Assembly (NCBI GenBank): GCA_934203205.1 | Contig: CAKPYV010000004.1 | Span: forward strand, 37,522 to 101,521 | DNA length: 64,000 nt | Reading direction: 5' to 3' | From: an uncultured Anaerovibrio sp. | GTDB lineage: Bacteria; Bacillota; Negativicutes; Selenomonadales; Selenomonadaceae | In this document: positions 26,592 to 36,911 of the stretch, one piece after another | Layout: every line of letters begins with the position of its first letter | Numbering within the stretch: the stretch's first letter is position 1 | Made by a program: the position numbers and the translations under genes | The notes under the pieces: model-generated | Told to the model about the DNA's origin: nothing | Database searches by the model: none | What the model saw: only the letters and a program-made list of their open reading frames with translations

Positions 26592-27849
26592 CTTTCAGAT
26601 TCTCCATTTTTATCGCCAGAATATCATCAAACTCTTTCCTTATAGCTTCCGAAGCTCCATCTATAACCTCATTTTCTATGAGTTCTATTTCATCGTCAAC
26701 ACATTCGCTTGCGCCACCATTATGTATATAATATGCCTTTAAAAGATTAAATTTCAACCAGTAGCACTCAGGTATAATATTATTAATTTTTTCCCTTCCT
26801 ACCATATTCCCTATTCTAGTTGCATATAGCATATTATTTAATTCTCCCAAAACATAAGGGCTGTGCGTAGTCAGCACAATCTGATTATCCTGGCTAGCCA
26901 AGGAAATAAGTTTTGTTATTAATTGCTGCGCATCTGGATATAAATGTGACTCTGGTTCTTCTAGGATAATGACTGCTGGCTTTGGTGACATAATATAGTG
27001 TATTAATAAATTAATAATCCACACAGATTCCTGTTGACCTGATGAAGCATTTACCAAATCTACCATTTCACCTGATTCAGATAAAATAATTTTTTCCGTA
27101 CCATGCCAATTTCGATAGCTTCCACGCAATATTTTTTCAGACAACGACATTGCTTTATGAAGAACATCTTTTTCTTTATCTGAAAATTCATTCCATCTGC
27201 GTAAGTAAAAATTATCTATCCCCTGTTCATAGGAAGGTGCCAATTTGAATATAGTTGCAAAATACTTCATATTGCAAAAATCAATCAAATCCTGTTGTGT
27301 TTTATCCATGGTCAACAAGAAATTTGATAATATTTTGCCAAATATGGAACTAGCACTACGACCTGCTGGTATATAAATATATTCGCTATTATCTAAAAGA
27401 TTATCTAAATTTTCTTTCCATTTATCACTATTATCAAAAACATTGTCATTTTCCTCTGACCATTTAGATAAATAATGGTCAATCCTAGGAGATAAACTTA
27501 CTATTATTTCATATTTAGATTTTTGCTCAATTTCAATATATTCACCAGAGCCATAATGATACTTTATATATAAATCCGGCTTCAAATCACATTCACCAAA
27601 AATTCTAAAAAAATATTTATCAAGCTCTAAATCTATATTTTGATACCATTTGCCACGTTTTTCTATACCATCATAATTATTAATTTGTCCATGCCATAAT
27701 ACATCCCTTAGAGATAAAAAGAAGTATACTAGTTTCGCAATCGTGCTTTTTCCTGCTGCCTGCTCTCCTGTGAAAACTGTAACTTGTTTAATAGATAAAT
27801 TGCATTTTTTTATAGGACCAAATTGTTTTATCTCTAATTCAGCATACAT
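26578..27849 (-). CDS. AAA/ABC-type ATPase of a putative two-gene defence system
   Basis: The protein has 423 aa: N-terminal LEIKQFGPIKKCNLSI, Walker A GEQAAGKST (28-36), ABC-like signature ASSGQQES, Walker B VIILEEPESHLYP and a TTHSPYVL H-loop. This is the AAA_15/AAA_21 architecture seen in OLD-like and other defence ATPases. The start is the ATG at 27849 with GGTGA upstream; a TTG at 27861 overlaps that site. AT-rich, and set inside the glycan locus between two glycosyltransferase genes. The partner at 26154-26591 has a PD-(D/E)xK-like motif. Defence is inferred from family and context. Confidence 0.82.
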   Translation of the reverse strand: MYAELEIKQFGPIKKCNLSIKQVTVFTGEQAAGKSTIAKLVYFFLSLRDVLWHGQINNYDGIEKRGKWYQNIDLELDKYFFRIFGECDLKPDLYIKYHYGSGEYIEIEQKSKYEIIVSLSPRIDHYLSKWSEENDNVFDNSDKWKENLDNLLDNSEYIYIPAGRSASSIFGKILSNFLLTMDKTQQDLIDFCNMKYFATIFKLAPSYEQGIDNFYLRRWNEFSDKEKDVLHKAMSLSEKILRGSYRNWHGTEKIILSESGEMVDLVNASSGQQESVWIINLLIHYIMSPKPAVIILEEPESHLYPDAQQLITKLISLASQDNQIVLTTHSPYVLGELNNMLYATRIGNMVGREKINNIIPECYWLKFNLLKAYYIHNGGASECVDDEIELIENEVIDGASEAIRKEFDDILAIKMENLKDDAN

Positions 27850-27900
27850 ATTTATCACCAATTCCTTAATACAAATGAACTATTCCGTTATTTTGTCATG

Positions 27901-29013
27901 CTATTCACTAATATTAATACTGCCATCTGGCGTCAAATAATTCATCAATTTCGATATGTATTTATCAAAATCTAAGTACTGTCTATCTTTTTCTGCTAAC
28001 AGAATGTAATCATATTTTCCTGTCAGTAGGGTGAAGATATCCTGTTCCAGATTAGGACAATAACTAACATCCAGATACTTACCTGCCAAAGCCGCCTCCG
28101 CCCAGTTTTCTGTGGCTCCTGATATTTTTGCATAAGGATATTTATTTTGCAGATAGCAAATATCCATCCCCATATTACAACCAACTACAAAGATTCTGGC
28201 AACGCCCTCCTTTGGTATGCTCACATCAAAAATAACATTGTGAGCTGCGCCATAATCTGGCGTTACCTGCCATTTCTCTACAAACAATCCTTGATTGCGT
28301 TGTAGTAAGGCTGCATATTTGCGCGCTTTTTCTGCCTGCTCCTCTGGCGTAGTATGCTTGCCAAAGGAAGCACTGCCATAATGATGAATAAAAGTATCCC
28401 TACACAGCAAAAGCTTGTATCCAGCCATTATCAGCTTTAGGGAATAATCATCATCCTCGTAATTTCCAGGTGCATATCTTTCATCCAAGAAGCCTGCTAT
28501 CTGATAAGCTTCGTTCTTGATAAGATAGCAAAAACCTACCAATCTTGGCCGTATCTCCCATAAGGCTGGATTAGAGTGATTTATTTTTTCTGCAAAAGTA
28601 ATCAGTTCATCATAATTTTGATAGTTTACCTCCACCTGCTGCCAATTGGAGCAACTATTAGTTATACAACCAACAGCTCCCACCTTTGGTTCGCTATACA
28701 AGGCTATCTGCATATTCTCCAACCACCTAGGAGTAACAATGGTATCACTGTTCAACAGCAAAATATCATTGCCCTCTTCTGCCAGCTCCATGCCTTGATT
28801 ACAACCACCTGGAAAACCTTTATTTTCCTTATTGCAAACCAACTTTACATCCTTCTGCCTTTTCAGCCATGCCACAGAAGCATCTTGAGAGGCATTGTCT
28901 ATCACAATAATCTCATAGCTGCCAGCAGGAGTAAATTTGCGAATACTCTCTATACAGGATTTTGTTAAATTATATGTATTATAGCTCAATATTACGATGC
29001 TTGTTTTATTCAT
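27901..29013 (-). CDS. GT2 family glycosyltransferase
   Basis: A 370-aa GT2 enzyme: SIVILSYNTYNLTKSCIESI, VIDNASQD, NKGFPGGCNQGM, LLLNSDTIV (DxD-like) and GNYEDDDYSLK. The last 90 residues look like a methyltransferase-type fold without a clear SAM motif. It sits upstream of the ATPase pair in the same direction and probably belongs to the surface-glycan locus that restarts at 25853. Confidence 0.88.
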   Translation of the reverse strand: MNKTSIVILSYNTYNLTKSCIESIRKFTPAGSYEIIVIDNASQDASVAWLKRQKDVKLVCNKENKGFPGGCNQGMELAEEGNDILLLNSDTIVTPRWLENMQIALYSEPKVGAVGCITNSCSNWQQVEVNYQNYDELITFAEKINHSNPALWEIRPRLVGFCYLIKNEAYQIAGFLDERYAPGNYEDDDYSLKLIMAGYKLLLCRDTFIHHYGSASFGKHTTPEEQAEKARKYAALLQRNQGLFVEKWQVTPDYGAAHNVIFDVSIPKEGVARIFVVGCNMGMDICYLQNKYPYAKISGATENWAEAALAGKYLDVSYCPNLEQDIFTLLTGKYDYILLAEKDRQYLDFDKYISKLMNYLTPDGSINISE

Positions 29014-29396
29014 AAATATCCCCTACCTCACGATATTACGGACATTGATTTTGTTTCCGTTCTGTTATCTGTCCACCTATAATTCATAGTATACTAATAG
29101 TCTACATAGAAGTCTAGAAAATTCTAATAGTATTATTTATACAACATGTAAAATTCTCCTTGGCTCTACCCATGCCATGCTTTAACAAACGGTTATGTTC
29201 CCAAAATGTAATTCCTATATACATTTTAATAACCAAAAAGTATTCTGCAGACTACATTTTGCTACCATAAATTTAGATGCAATATTTACCATTTCCTAAA
29301 TCCCTGCACATCAAAAGGCTGGTCTGATTCCTCAGGCCAGCCTTTCTTTTTCTATTTCCTTTATATTATTTCCACGCAGTAGGCGTCCAAATAATA
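29014..29396. other. AT-rich intergenic stretch without a gene
   Basis: No ORF or RNA gene is supported here. The only clear structure is the hairpin at 29314-29345. The 27901 operon promoter probably lies near its left edge, but I see no convincing -35/-10 pair. Confidence 0.5.
29314..29345 (-). terminator. Hairpin downstream of the small ORF pair
   Basis: AAAGGCTGG and CCAGCCTTT arms extended by CTGA/TCAG with one G-T pair; a short T-run follows on both strands. Probably ends the transcript that contains 29397-29707 and prmA. Confidence 0.65.
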
Positions 29397-29567
29397 TTAT
29401 TCATTGGGCATCTCTAACAATGTGTGCTGTTCTCCCAAGCCTCTTTCGTATTCTGCAAAGCTGCGATCCAATTTAGCTAAATATGCTGCGTTATTGGCTG
29501 CCTTGCTATCTATAGTAAAAAGCTCTGCAGTAATAGCTTTATCATTGACTATAACCTCTTTATTCAT
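29397..29567 (-). CDS. Small 56-aa protein, antitoxin-like C terminus
   Basis: Encodes 56 aa, with ANNAAYLAKLDRSFAEYERG and ending in HTLLEMPNE. The YLAxLDRSFAE stretch resembles the C-terminal helix of some RelB-like antitoxins, but no toxin gene is nearby. Its ATG overlaps the stop of the 47-aa gene upstream by 4 bp (ATGA). Function not known. Confidence 0.5.
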   Translation of the reverse strand: MNKEVIVNDKAITAELFTIDSKAANNAAYLAKLDRSFAEYERGLGEQHTLLEMPNE

Positions 29568-29707
29568 TTATATGCCAATTCCTTATACGCCTGATGGTTT
29601 TTCTTAATCAATTCCTGGGATATTTGCTTGATACGATATGCAACATTAGCATCATCTTTTCTAGTCAAAATCTTTTTGTTCTTAGGATTTACATCTATTT
29701 TTTTCAT
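29564..29707 (-). CDS. Small 47-aa basic protein
   Basis: Encodes 47 aa, 12 of them lysine, predicted helical (ANVAYRIKQISQELIKKNHQ). A GGAGAG site 7 nt before the ATG and the 4-bp overlap with the next ORF support both as real genes. The pair lies 27 bp downstream of prmA. Not recognised; a toxin-antitoxin-like or regulatory pair is possible. Confidence 0.5.
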   Translation of the reverse strand: MKKIDVNPKNKKILTRKDDANVAYRIKQISQELIKKNHQAYKELAYK

Positions 29708-29734
29708 AGCAAATCTCTCCTACAATAAATTGAT

Positions 29735-30676
29735 TTACATATCAACCTTGCGTTTAAATGTTATACAAGCCCAGCCTTTGTTTTCTAGCCGTTCTACGAC
29801 ACCGTAGCCATGTTTTTCGGCGGCTGCTAATACTTCCTCTATTCTGTCTTCAATAATACCGCTGGTTAGCAGGGTACCGCCCTGTTCCAAATGTTCATCC
29901 AACTGGTCAAAGAGGCGGATAATAATATCTGCAATGATATTGGCGATAACCAATTCTGCCTTGCCATGCACATTTTGCATCAAATCGCTCTGGGCTACAG
30001 AGATTATATCCTGTACATTATTTTGCTCCAGATTTTCTTCCACGATTTTCAACACAGAATCATCATAATCCACAGCCTGAATATTTGTTGCTCCCAGCTT
30101 GGCAGATATAATGGAGAGAATGCCAGAACCAGTGCCCACATCAAAGACAGTCATTCCCGGCTTTACCAGCTTCTCCAGTTGACGGATGCACATGGAAGTA
30201 GTGGCATGGGTGCCTGTACCAAAGGCTGCTCCTGGATCCAGCTCTATGACAACCTCATCACCCTGTGGTGCATATTCCTCCCAGGTAGGCTTGATAACCA
30301 CTCTTTCTCCTGGCTTTTCTGTATGGAAATACTGCTTCCAGGTGTCTGACCAATCCTCGTCCTGCAGCTCTGCTGTAGTCAACACAGCAGGAGCCGTATT
30401 GACACCACGGCTTTCCAAAACCTTAATCTCCTGCTGCAAGGTCTGGATTCTTCCCTCCAGCTCCCCATTAACTGGCAGATAAGCCTTTTCCACAACTACC
30501 TCGGTTTCCTTGGCAATAGGAATATCTGTATAGTCCCATTTGCCAGAAGTTATATAATCGTTGACCAGCTCTGGATCCTCAATAACCACGCCAGAGGCAC
30601 CTAAATCCCGAAAAATCTCAGCTATCAGCTCCACCGCCTCATGGCTGGTCTGAATGCTTATTTCACACCACTTCAT
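29735..30676 (-). CDS. prmA: Ribosomal protein L11 methyltransferase
   Basis: A 313-aa SAM-dependent enzyme that trimethylates L11. It has KWCEISIQTSHEAVELIAEI, PGAAFGTGTHATTSMCI, the SAM loop DVGTGSGILSIISAKLGA and NIIADIII. The start is the ATG at 30676 with GAGGAGG 8 nt upstream; a longer frame to 30736 lacks such a site. It follows dnaJ, a common order in Firmicutes. Confidence 0.95.
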   Translation of the reverse strand: MKWCEISIQTSHEAVELIAEIFRDLGASGVVIEDPELVNDYITSGKWDYTDIPIAKETEVVVEKAYLPVNGELEGRIQTLQQEIKVLESRGVNTAPAVLTTAELQDEDWSDTWKQYFHTEKPGERVVIKPTWEEYAPQGDEVVIELDPGAAFGTGTHATTSMCIRQLEKLVKPGMTVFDVGTGSGILSIISAKLGATNIQAVDYDDSVLKIVEENLEQNNVQDIISVAQSDLMQNVHGKAELVIANIIADIIIRLFDQLDEHLEQGGTLLTSGIIEDRIEEVLAAAEKHGYGVVERLENKGWACITFKRKVDM

Positions 30677-30710
30677 CCAAAATCCTCCTCTATATGAATA
30701 AAATAAAAGA

Positions 30711-30739
30711 CAGACGTTACCCTTATATTGTAACATCTG
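30711..30739 (-). terminator. Terminator after dnaJ
   Basis: CAGAtGTTAC and GTAACgTCTG arms with a 9-nt loop, followed by CTTTTATTTTATT on the minus strand. Closes the hrcA-dnaJ operon before prmA. Confidence 0.8.
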
Positions 30740-30764
30740 CCCTGTATTTCGTAAACTTCAGAAT

Positions 30765-31937
30765 TTAATCCTTCCACAGCTTTTTAATTTTATTCAACCA
30801 GCTGTCCTGCTCTGGATTAACCTTGTTTCCGCTTAACTCGCCAAATTCCTTCAGCAGTTCTTTCTGTCTATCTGACAGCTTCTGGGGTGTGAGCACCTTG
30901 ATTCTTACGTGCTGGTCGCCGTTGCCATTTCTTCTCAGCATAGGAATACCCTTGCCCCGGAGACGCATTACAGTACCGGACTGAGTACCTGGTGCAATCT
31001 TCATCTCCACCTTGCCATGAATGGTTGGCACCTCAATAGTATCACCTAAAGCTGCCTGTACAAAGGTTATAGGCACCTGGCACATTACATCATAGCCCTC
31101 ACGGGTAAAGAGCTCATGTGGCTTGATATATACATAAACATACAAATCACCGCTAGGACCGCCACGACGACCGGCCTGACCGCCACCAGCAACTCTGATA
31201 CGCTGTCCCTCATCAATACCAGCTGGAATCTTTACCTTGATATTCTTGGTAACCTTCTTCTGTCCACGACCGCCACATTCCTTACATGGAGTCTTGATAA
31301 TCTTGCCGGTACCACTGCAACGCTCGCAGACATGGGAATTTACCATACGGCCAAATGGGGTATTGGCATAGGACTGAACCTGACCAGTACCATGACACTG
31401 AGGACATTCCTCTGGGCTGGTTCCCTTGGCTGCACCAGTACCGCCACAAGCAGTACAATTCTCAGTGCGAGGTACCTTTAACTCTCTCTCCACACCAAAG
31501 GCCGCTTCTTCAAAGGTCAGCTCCACATCAATGCGCAGATCCGCACCCTGCTCTGGGCCATTACGGCGAGCCTGACTACGGCCACCACCAAAGAAGGTGT
31601 CAAAAATATCGCCGAAATCGCCAAAGCCGCCGCCACTAAAGCCACCGCCGCCAAAACCGCCGAAGCCACCAAAGCCGCCGCCAGCACCACCGGCACCGCC
31701 ACCATGAGCAAAAGCATCATGACCGAACTGGTCATACTGAGCCTTTTTCTGAGGATCCTTCAGCACATCATAGGCCTCATTGATTTCCTTCATGTGCTTC
31801 TCAGCATCTTCCTTGTTGTTCAGATTGCGGTCCGGGTGATATTTAATCGCCATTTTACGATAGGCTTTCTTTATTTCATCATCAGAGGCTCCCTTTTTTA
31901 TACCCAGGACCTCATAATAATCCCGCTTTTCGCTCAT
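30765..31937 (-). CDS. dnaJ: Chaperone DnaJ
   Basis: A 390-aa class I Hsp40. Residues 1-70 form the J domain with YHPDRN (HPD), followed by a Gly/Phe-rich linker (about 75-130) and four CxxCxGxG zinc repeats ([32 protein letters not shown]). It stimulates DnaK ATPase and presents unfolded proteins. Follows dnaK by about 105 bp. Confidence 0.98.
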   Translation of the reverse strand: MSEKRDYYEVLGIKKGASDDEIKKAYRKMAIKYHPDRNLNNKEDAEKHMKEINEAYDVLKDPQKKAQYDQFGHDAFAHGGGAGGAGGGFGGFGGFGGGGFSGGGFGDFGDIFDTFFGGGRSQARRNGPEQGADLRIDVELTFEEAAFGVERELKVPRTENCTACGGTGAAKGTSPEECPQCHGTGQVQSYANTPFGRMVNSHVCERCSGTGKIIKTPCKECGGRGQKKVTKNIKVKIPAGIDEGQRIRVAGGGQAGRRGGPSGDLYVYVYIKPHELFTREGYDVMCQVPITFVQAALGDTIEVPTIHGKVEMKIAPGTQSGTVMRLRGKGIPMLRRNGNGDQHVRIKVLTPQKLSDRQKELLKEFGELSGNKVNPEQDSWLNKIKKLWKD

Positions 31938-32041
31938 TTATCTCACCTTTACCTATTAACACAAATATGAGCTGCCACCTCTAGGCAGTGAACATTGACA
32001 CATACACCAGGGCGGCAGCCCATACTCAAAATTTCATCTAA

Positions 32042-33898
32042 TTATTTGCTCTCAGTAAACTCAGCATCGATTACATCGTCATCCTGCTTGCCGCTGGACT
32101 GCTGCTGGCCTGCCTGACCACCCTGCTGACCGCCGGCTGCCTGCTGAGCCTGCTGTGCCTGCTGATAAGCAGCTGCGCTGATAGCATGCAGTGGCTCCTG
32201 CAGCTCCTCGGTAGCTTTCTTGATAGCCTCGGTATCGGTGCCCTTCAGAGCTTCCTTTACCTTCTCAATAGCAGCCTTGGCCTTTTCTACCTGGCCAGCT
32301 TCTGCCTTGTCGCCCATTTCCTTAATGAGCTTCTCAGCCTGATATACCATGGAGTCAGCATTGTTGCGAATCTCAATGCTTTCCTTCTGAGCCTTATCCT
32401 CAGCTGCATGAGCCTCAGCTTCCTTAACCATACGGTCAATATCATCCTTGCTCATGCCGCTGTCAGACTGAATGGTAATGTTCTGAGACTTGCCAGTCCC
32501 CAGATCCTTGGCAGATACATGTACGATACCGTTGGAGTCAATATCAAAGGTAACTTCAATCTGAGGAACTCCACGAGGAGCAGGTGGGATATCGGTCAGG
32601 CTGAAACGGCCCAAGGTCTTGTTGCCGGCAGCCATTTCACGCTCGCCCTGCAGAACATGAATCTCAACAGCAGGCTGATTATCAGCTGCAGTGGAGAATA
32701 CCTGGCTCTTGGAGGTAGGAATGGTGGTGTTACGCTCAATAATCTTGGTGCAAACACCGCCCAGAGTCTCAATACCCAGAGACAATGGAGTTACATCCAG
32801 CAGAACTACGTCCTTGGCGTTAGTCTCGTCACCGGAGAGAATACCGCCCTGGATAGCAGCACCAACAGATACGCACTCATCAGGGTTAATGCCACGATGA
32901 GGCTCCTTGCCCAAATACTTGCGAACAGCTTCCTGAACAGCAGGAATACGGGAAGAACCACCAACCATGAGAACCTTGGTAATCTCGCTGCTGGAGATGC
33001 CTGCATCTTCCATAGCCTTACGGGTAGGAACCATAGTACGCTCAACCAGATCCGCAGTCAGCTCATCAAACTTTGCACGAGTCAAAGTCAGATCCAAATG
33101 CTTAGGACCGCTGGCATCAGCAGTAATAAATGGCAGGTTAATATTGGTGGAAACCATGTTGGACAGCTCAATCTTGGCCTTCTCAGCAGCCTCGATAACA
33201 CGCTGAGCACTCATCTTGTCCGCAGACAAATCAATACCGTTCTCCTTCTTGAACTCCTCTACAATCCAGTTCATAACTGCCTGGTCGAAGTCATCACCGC
33301 CCAGATGGGTATCACCATTGGTAGCACGAACCTCAAATACACCATCCTCAATATCCATAATGGATACATCGAAAGTACCACCGCCCAGATCAAATACCAG
33401 AACGGTCTGAGTCTCGTCCTTGTCAATACCATAAGCCAAAGCAGCAGCAGTAGGCTCGTTGATAATACGCAGTACATCCAAGCCGGCAATCTGACCAGCA
33501 TCCTTGGTTGCCTGACGCTGGCTATCGTTAAAGTAAGCAGGAACAGTAATAACTGCCTTGTCTACCTTTTCGCCCAGATAAGCCTCAGCATCAGCCTTCA
33601 GCTTCTGCAGAATCATAGCAGAAATCTCAGGTGGAGTGTAGCTCTTACCATCAACAGTTACTGTGTAGTTCTTCTCACCCATATGACGCTTGATAGAAGA
33701 AATGGTGCGGTCAGGGTTGGATACAGCCTGACGCTTTGCCAGCTGGCCTACCAGACGCTCACCAGTCTTGGTGAAGCCAACAACGGATGGAGTAATTCTG
33801 CTACCCTCTGGATTTGTAATAACTGTAGGCTCGCCGCCTTCCATAACAGATACTACAGAGTTAGTAGTACCCAAATCAATACCAATTACCTTAGACAT
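32042..33898 (-). CDS. dnaK: Chaperone DnaK (Hsp70)
   Basis: A 618-aa Hsp70. [10 protein letters not shown] at the start, [18 protein letters not shown] and the substrate-binding domain, ending in an acidic DDVIDAEF tail. Works with DnaJ and GrpE. GGAGGAAAT precedes the ATG. Its long antisense frame is a composition shadow. Confidence 0.99.
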   Translation of the reverse strand: MSKVIGIDLGTTNSVVSVMEGGEPTVITNPEGSRITPSVVGFTKTGERLVGQLAKRQAVSNPDRTISSIKRHMGEKNYTVTVDGKSYTPPEISAMILQKLKADAEAYLGEKVDKAVITVPAYFNDSQRQATKDAGQIAGLDVLRIINEPTAAALAYGIDKDETQTVLVFDLGGGTFDVSIMDIEDGVFEVRATNGDTHLGGDDFDQAVMNWIVEEFKKENGIDLSADKMSAQRVIEAAEKAKIELSNMVSTNINLPFITADASGPKHLDLTLTRAKFDELTADLVERTMVPTRKAMEDAGISSSEITKVLMVGGSSRIPAVQEAVRKYLGKEPHRGINPDECVSVGAAIQGGILSGDETNAKDVVLLDVTPLSLGIETLGGVCTKIIERNTTIPTSKSQVFSTAADNQPAVEIHVLQGEREMAAGNKTLGRFSLTDIPPAPRGVPQIEVTFDIDSNGIVHVSAKDLGTGKSQNITIQSDSGMSKDDIDRMVKEAEAHAAEDKAQKESIEIRNNADSMVYQAEKLIKEMGDKAEAGQVEKAKAAIEKVKEALKGTDTEAIKKATEELQEPLHAISAAAYQQAQQAQQAAGGQQGGQAGQQQSSGKQDDDVIDAEFTESK

Positions 33899-33942
33899 AA
33901 TCTATTTCCTCCTTATAAAATAAGAACCTTTACAAATTTATT

Positions 33943-34569
33943 TTAGCTATTTGCTACAACCTGAACCATGGCAGGACGGATAACCTTGCCCTTAACCATA
34001 TAGCCCTTTTGCAGCTCCATAGCAATGGATTCATCCTCAAGGTCTGGATTTTCCACTCGCATTACTGCCTGATGGAAATTTGGATCAAATTTGGCATCAG
34101 TGGTGTCAATTTTCTCCAAGCCCTTGTTTTTCAATATTTCTGCCAGCTGGTTGTAAATCATCTCCACACCCTGTTGGAACTTATTGCCATCAGTTGCTTC
34201 CGCAGCCATGGCTCTATCAAAATTATCCAGCATTGGCAGCAGGTCCTTGATAAAATCCTGTACTACCATATTGGACAATTCTTCCTTTTCCTGACGGGTA
34301 CGACGGCGGAAATTCTCAAAATCTGCCTGCAAGCGCTTCATGCGCTCCACACCCTCAGACAACTGCTTCTTGACAGCTTCCAATTCCTCGGCAGCCTCCT
34401 GGCCCTCTACCTCCTCAGTAACCTCCTGAGAAGCTTCCGCCTCTCCAGCCTGAGTTTCGGCGGTCTGTGGCTCCTCAGCAGTATTCTCTGCTGTATCTGC
34501 CTCAGCCTGCTCAGTGGTCTGCTGCTCTATATCTTCATTTTTCTTCATTTCTTCATTCTCCAAAGGCAT
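33943..34569 (-). CDS. grpE: Nucleotide exchange factor GrpE
   Basis: A 208-aa protein with an acidic, disordered N terminus (residues 1-60), a coiled coil and the GrpE core (DFENFRRRT, DLLPMLDNFDRA, GVEMIYNQL, KGYMVKGKVIRPAMVQV). Releases ADP from DnaK. Lies between hrcA and dnaK. Confidence 0.97.
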   Translation of the reverse strand: MPLENEEMKKNEDIEQQTTEQAEADTAENTAEEPQTAETQAGEAEASQEVTEEVEGQEAAEELEAVKKQLSEGVERMKRLQADFENFRRRTRQEKEELSNMVVQDFIKDLLPMLDNFDRAMAAEATDGNKFQQGVEMIYNQLAEILKNKGLEKIDTTDAKFDPNFHQAVMRVENPDLEDESIAMELQKGYMVKGKVIRPAMVQVVANS

Positions 34570-34601
34570 TAACCTTCACCTCTTCATATTTTCTATCTTT
34601 T

Positions 34602-35636
34602 CTACCAATGCAACCTTTTGATTACCTCAGTGAGATTTTGATTCATATAATTCAGCAAGGACATGGTCTTGCCATATTCCATGCGGGTTGGCCCCAGCAC
34701 TGCCATAGATCCCAGCAGCTCCCCATCCAGATGATAGGTGGCAGTAATAATGCTGCAATCCTTTATGCCGCTGTAATCGTTTTCCTGACCAATGCTGACG
34801 GTAAGGCCATCCCCTAAATGTGCTTTGAGAATATCCTTCATCAGCTGATCCTTTTCCAGCATTATCAGCAAATCCTTTACCTTGTCCACATTGTGGTACT
34901 CAGGCTGCTCCAGCATTTCTGCGGTGCCTCCCAGATAAAGCCTTTCCTTCTTCTGGGAATCCAGAGCCTTGTTAATAAGCTGCAGGGCGGATTCATAAAG
35001 ACCACTATCGCCAATCTCTCCCTGAATCTGCTTTAGACTGCTTTTTTGGATTGCTCCTAGAGTATGTCCCGCCAGACATTCATTTATCACCGCTGCCATG
35101 CGCTGAAAATCTTCAAAGGCAGCCCCGGCTGGCATTTCCATAATCCTATTTTCCACAAAGCCTGCATCTGTCATCAGCACTGCAATAACCCGATGGTCAT
35201 CTAAGGGCAGAAACTGCATACAGCGAAAAGCTGCTTGGGAAATCTGAGGTGCCAGCACCAGAGAAACATTTCTGGTGAGCCGGGAGATTATTTTGGCTGT
35301 TTCCTGAAAAACCTGATCAACCTGCTGTACCTTATTTTGGTACCATTTGTTGATAACAGCCTTTTCCTCCTCGCTCATAGGCTGGACAGGCAAAAGTGAG
35401 TCTACATAAAGCCTATAGCCCTTGGAGGAAGGAATCCTGCCAGAGGAGGTATGAATATGCTCCAAATATCCCAGCATTTCCAAATCCGCCATTTCGTTGC
35501 GGATGGTGGCTGAGCTAACCCCCAGGTCATATTTTCTGGCCAAGGTTCGAGAGCCTACAGGCTCAGCAGAGGATATATAGTCCTGAACTACAGCCTGCAA
35601 AATTCGCTTTTTGCGATCATCAAGCCCTTTCAACAT
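34602..35636 (-). CDS. hrcA: Heat-inducible transcription repressor HrcA
   Basis: The 344-aa repressor binds CIRCE and shuts down the operon; GroEL-dependent folding is known for the family. N-terminal winged helix (RKKRILQAVVQDYISSAEPVGSRTL, SSATIRNEMADLE). AGGAGG precedes the ATG. A perfect CIRCE lies 18 bp upstream, so the operon is self-regulated. Confidence 0.98.
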   Translation of the reverse strand: MLKGLDDRKKRILQAVVQDYISSAEPVGSRTLARKYDLGVSSATIRNEMADLEMLGYLEHIHTSSGRIPSSKGYRLYVDSLLPVQPMSEEEKAVINKWYQNKVQQVDQVFQETAKIISRLTRNVSLVLAPQISQAAFRCMQFLPLDDHRVIAVLMTDAGFVENRIMEMPAGAAFEDFQRMAAVINECLAGHTLGAIQKSSLKQIQGEIGDSGLYESALQLINKALDSQKKERLYLGGTAEMLEQPEYHNVDKVKDLLIMLEKDQLMKDILKAHLGDGLTVSIGQENDYSGIKDCSIITATYHLDGELLGSMAVLGPTRMEYGKTMSLLNYMNQNLTEVIKRLHW

Positions 35637-35653
35637 TTTTCAGCCTCCTCTTG

Positions 35654-35680
35654 TTAGCACTCCAATCAGGTGAGTGCTAA
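35654..35680. promoter_or_regulatory. CIRCE operator
   Basis: TTAGCACTC, nine bases, GAGTGCTAA: a perfect CIRCE inverted repeat upstream of hrcA, the binding site of HrcA. Confidence 0.98.
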
Positions 35681-35691
35681 CTTCTGAAAAT

Positions 35692-35720
35692 AATATACCT
35701 CTTATTTGTCAAAATGTCAA
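35692..35720 (-). promoter_or_regulatory. Housekeeping-type promoter of the hrcA operon
   Basis: On the minus strand TTGACA (35715-35720), 17-bp spacer, TATATT (35692-35697). CIRCE lies just downstream, near the expected transcription start, so HrcA bound there would block initiation. Confidence 0.85.
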
Positions 35721-35741
35721 TAAGTCAAAGTAAAATATTTT

Positions 35742-36911
35742 TTACAATAAAAATTCCCCGAAAACCTGATTGCCGTATTTCATGCCTAAAGGAGTCAAAG
35801 CAATGCCCCTAGCTGTATGCTGCAGCAAGTCCTGCGCCACCAGCTTCTCGATAGTTCTGCCATAAATCGTAAACAAATCCACCCCAAATTTCTGCTGAAA
35901 GAGATTTTTGTCAATGCCTGCCGCGGTTCGCAAGCCCAAAAAGCAATACTCCTCCATATGGGCCTGTCTATCTACCTGCTCCTCTAAGGTAGCTGGCAAC
36001 CTGCCTGCTTCCAGCACAGAGATATAATCATCTATACTGCTGGGATTTTCATAGCGGGTTCCCTGCCAATAGCTATGAGCTCCGGAACCTATCCCTAGAT
36101 AGTCCACATCCTGCCAATAGGATAGATTGTGCTTACTTTCATATCCAGGCAGGGCATAATTGGAAATTTCATACCGCTGATACCCAGCCTCTGGCAATTT
36201 TTCCACTATATAATCGTGCATTACCTCCACCAGTTCATCTGTTGGCAGCTGCAATTTCCCCATATCCGCCATTCGCTGAAAAGCTGTGCCCTCCTCCAGC
36301 TGCAGGCCATAAATGGATATATGCTGAACCGGCAAGGTCAAAGCCCTTTCCACGGACCTGGTTAAAATTTCCCTATCCTGCTGTGGCAAGCCATAGATTA
36401 AATCCAGGCTTATATTGCCAAAGCCTAAATTATGAGCCAATTCAATGGTATTTACTGCATCCTGAGCAGTGTGAATACGGCCTATTTTTTGCAAACAATT
36501 ATCATCAAAGGACTGTACCCCTACACTAAGGCGATTTACCCCTGCCTGTTGCAGAAGCAATAGCTTTTCCCTGTCTACGGTGCCGGGATTCATCTCCACC
36601 GTAAATTCCTCAGCCTTTGCCACCGCCACATATTTTTGGACAATATCTAAAAGTTTTCCCAGCTGGTCATGATTCAAAACTGTAGGAGTTCCCCCACCTA
36701 TATATATAGTTCTGGGGGCAAATTTCCTTTCTGTGTCTCCTGCCCCATCCTTTTGCTGCCGTCCTTGCCTTAATAAAGCAAATTCCTGCTCCAAGGCCTG
36801 CAAATACTTATCAATTTTTTTCTCCCGGCCCGCAAAGGAGGGAAAATCACAATAAAAGCATTTTTGCCGGCAAAAGGGAATATGTATATATAGACCAAAT
36901 TCCTTTTTCAT
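35742..36911 (-). CDS. hemW: Heme chaperone HemW / coproporphyrinogen oxidase-like radical SAM protein
   Basis: A 389-aa protein with the motif CRQKCFYC (C14, C18, C21) right at the N terminus, IYIGGGTPT, RLSVGVQSF and DLIYGLPQQ. Lack of the longer N-terminal extension of true HemN favours HemW, which delivers heme. Its ATG overlaps the holA stop by 4 bp. Confidence 0.92.
   Translation of the reverse strand: MKKEFGLYIHIPFCRQKCFYCDFPSFAGREKKIDKYLQALEQEFALLRQGRQQKDGAGDTERKFAPRTIYIGGGTPTVLNHDQLGKLLDIVQKYVAVAKAEEFTVEMNPGTVDREKLLLLQQAGVNRLSVGVQSFDDNCLQKIGRIHTAQDAVNTIELAHNLGFGNISLDLIYGLPQQDREILTRSVERALTLPVQHISIYGLQLEEGTAFQRMADMGKLQLPTDELVEVMHDYIVEKLPEAGYQRYEISNYALPGYESKHNLSYWQDVDYLGIGSGAHSYWQGTRYENPSSIDDYISVLEAGRLPATLEEQVDRQAHMEEYCFLGLRTAAGIDKNLFQQKFGVDLFTIYGRTIEKLVAQDLLQHTARGIALTPLGMKYGNQVFGEFLL

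Noticed and set aside
31980..32040. GGGCTGCC/GGCAGCTC repeat between dnaK and dnaJ
   Set aside because: Short arms far apart with no T-run; not enough to call a terminator.
32186..33946. A 586-aa open frame on the plus strand over dnaK
   Set aside because: Antisense shadow of a GC-biased conserved gene; no recognisable protein.
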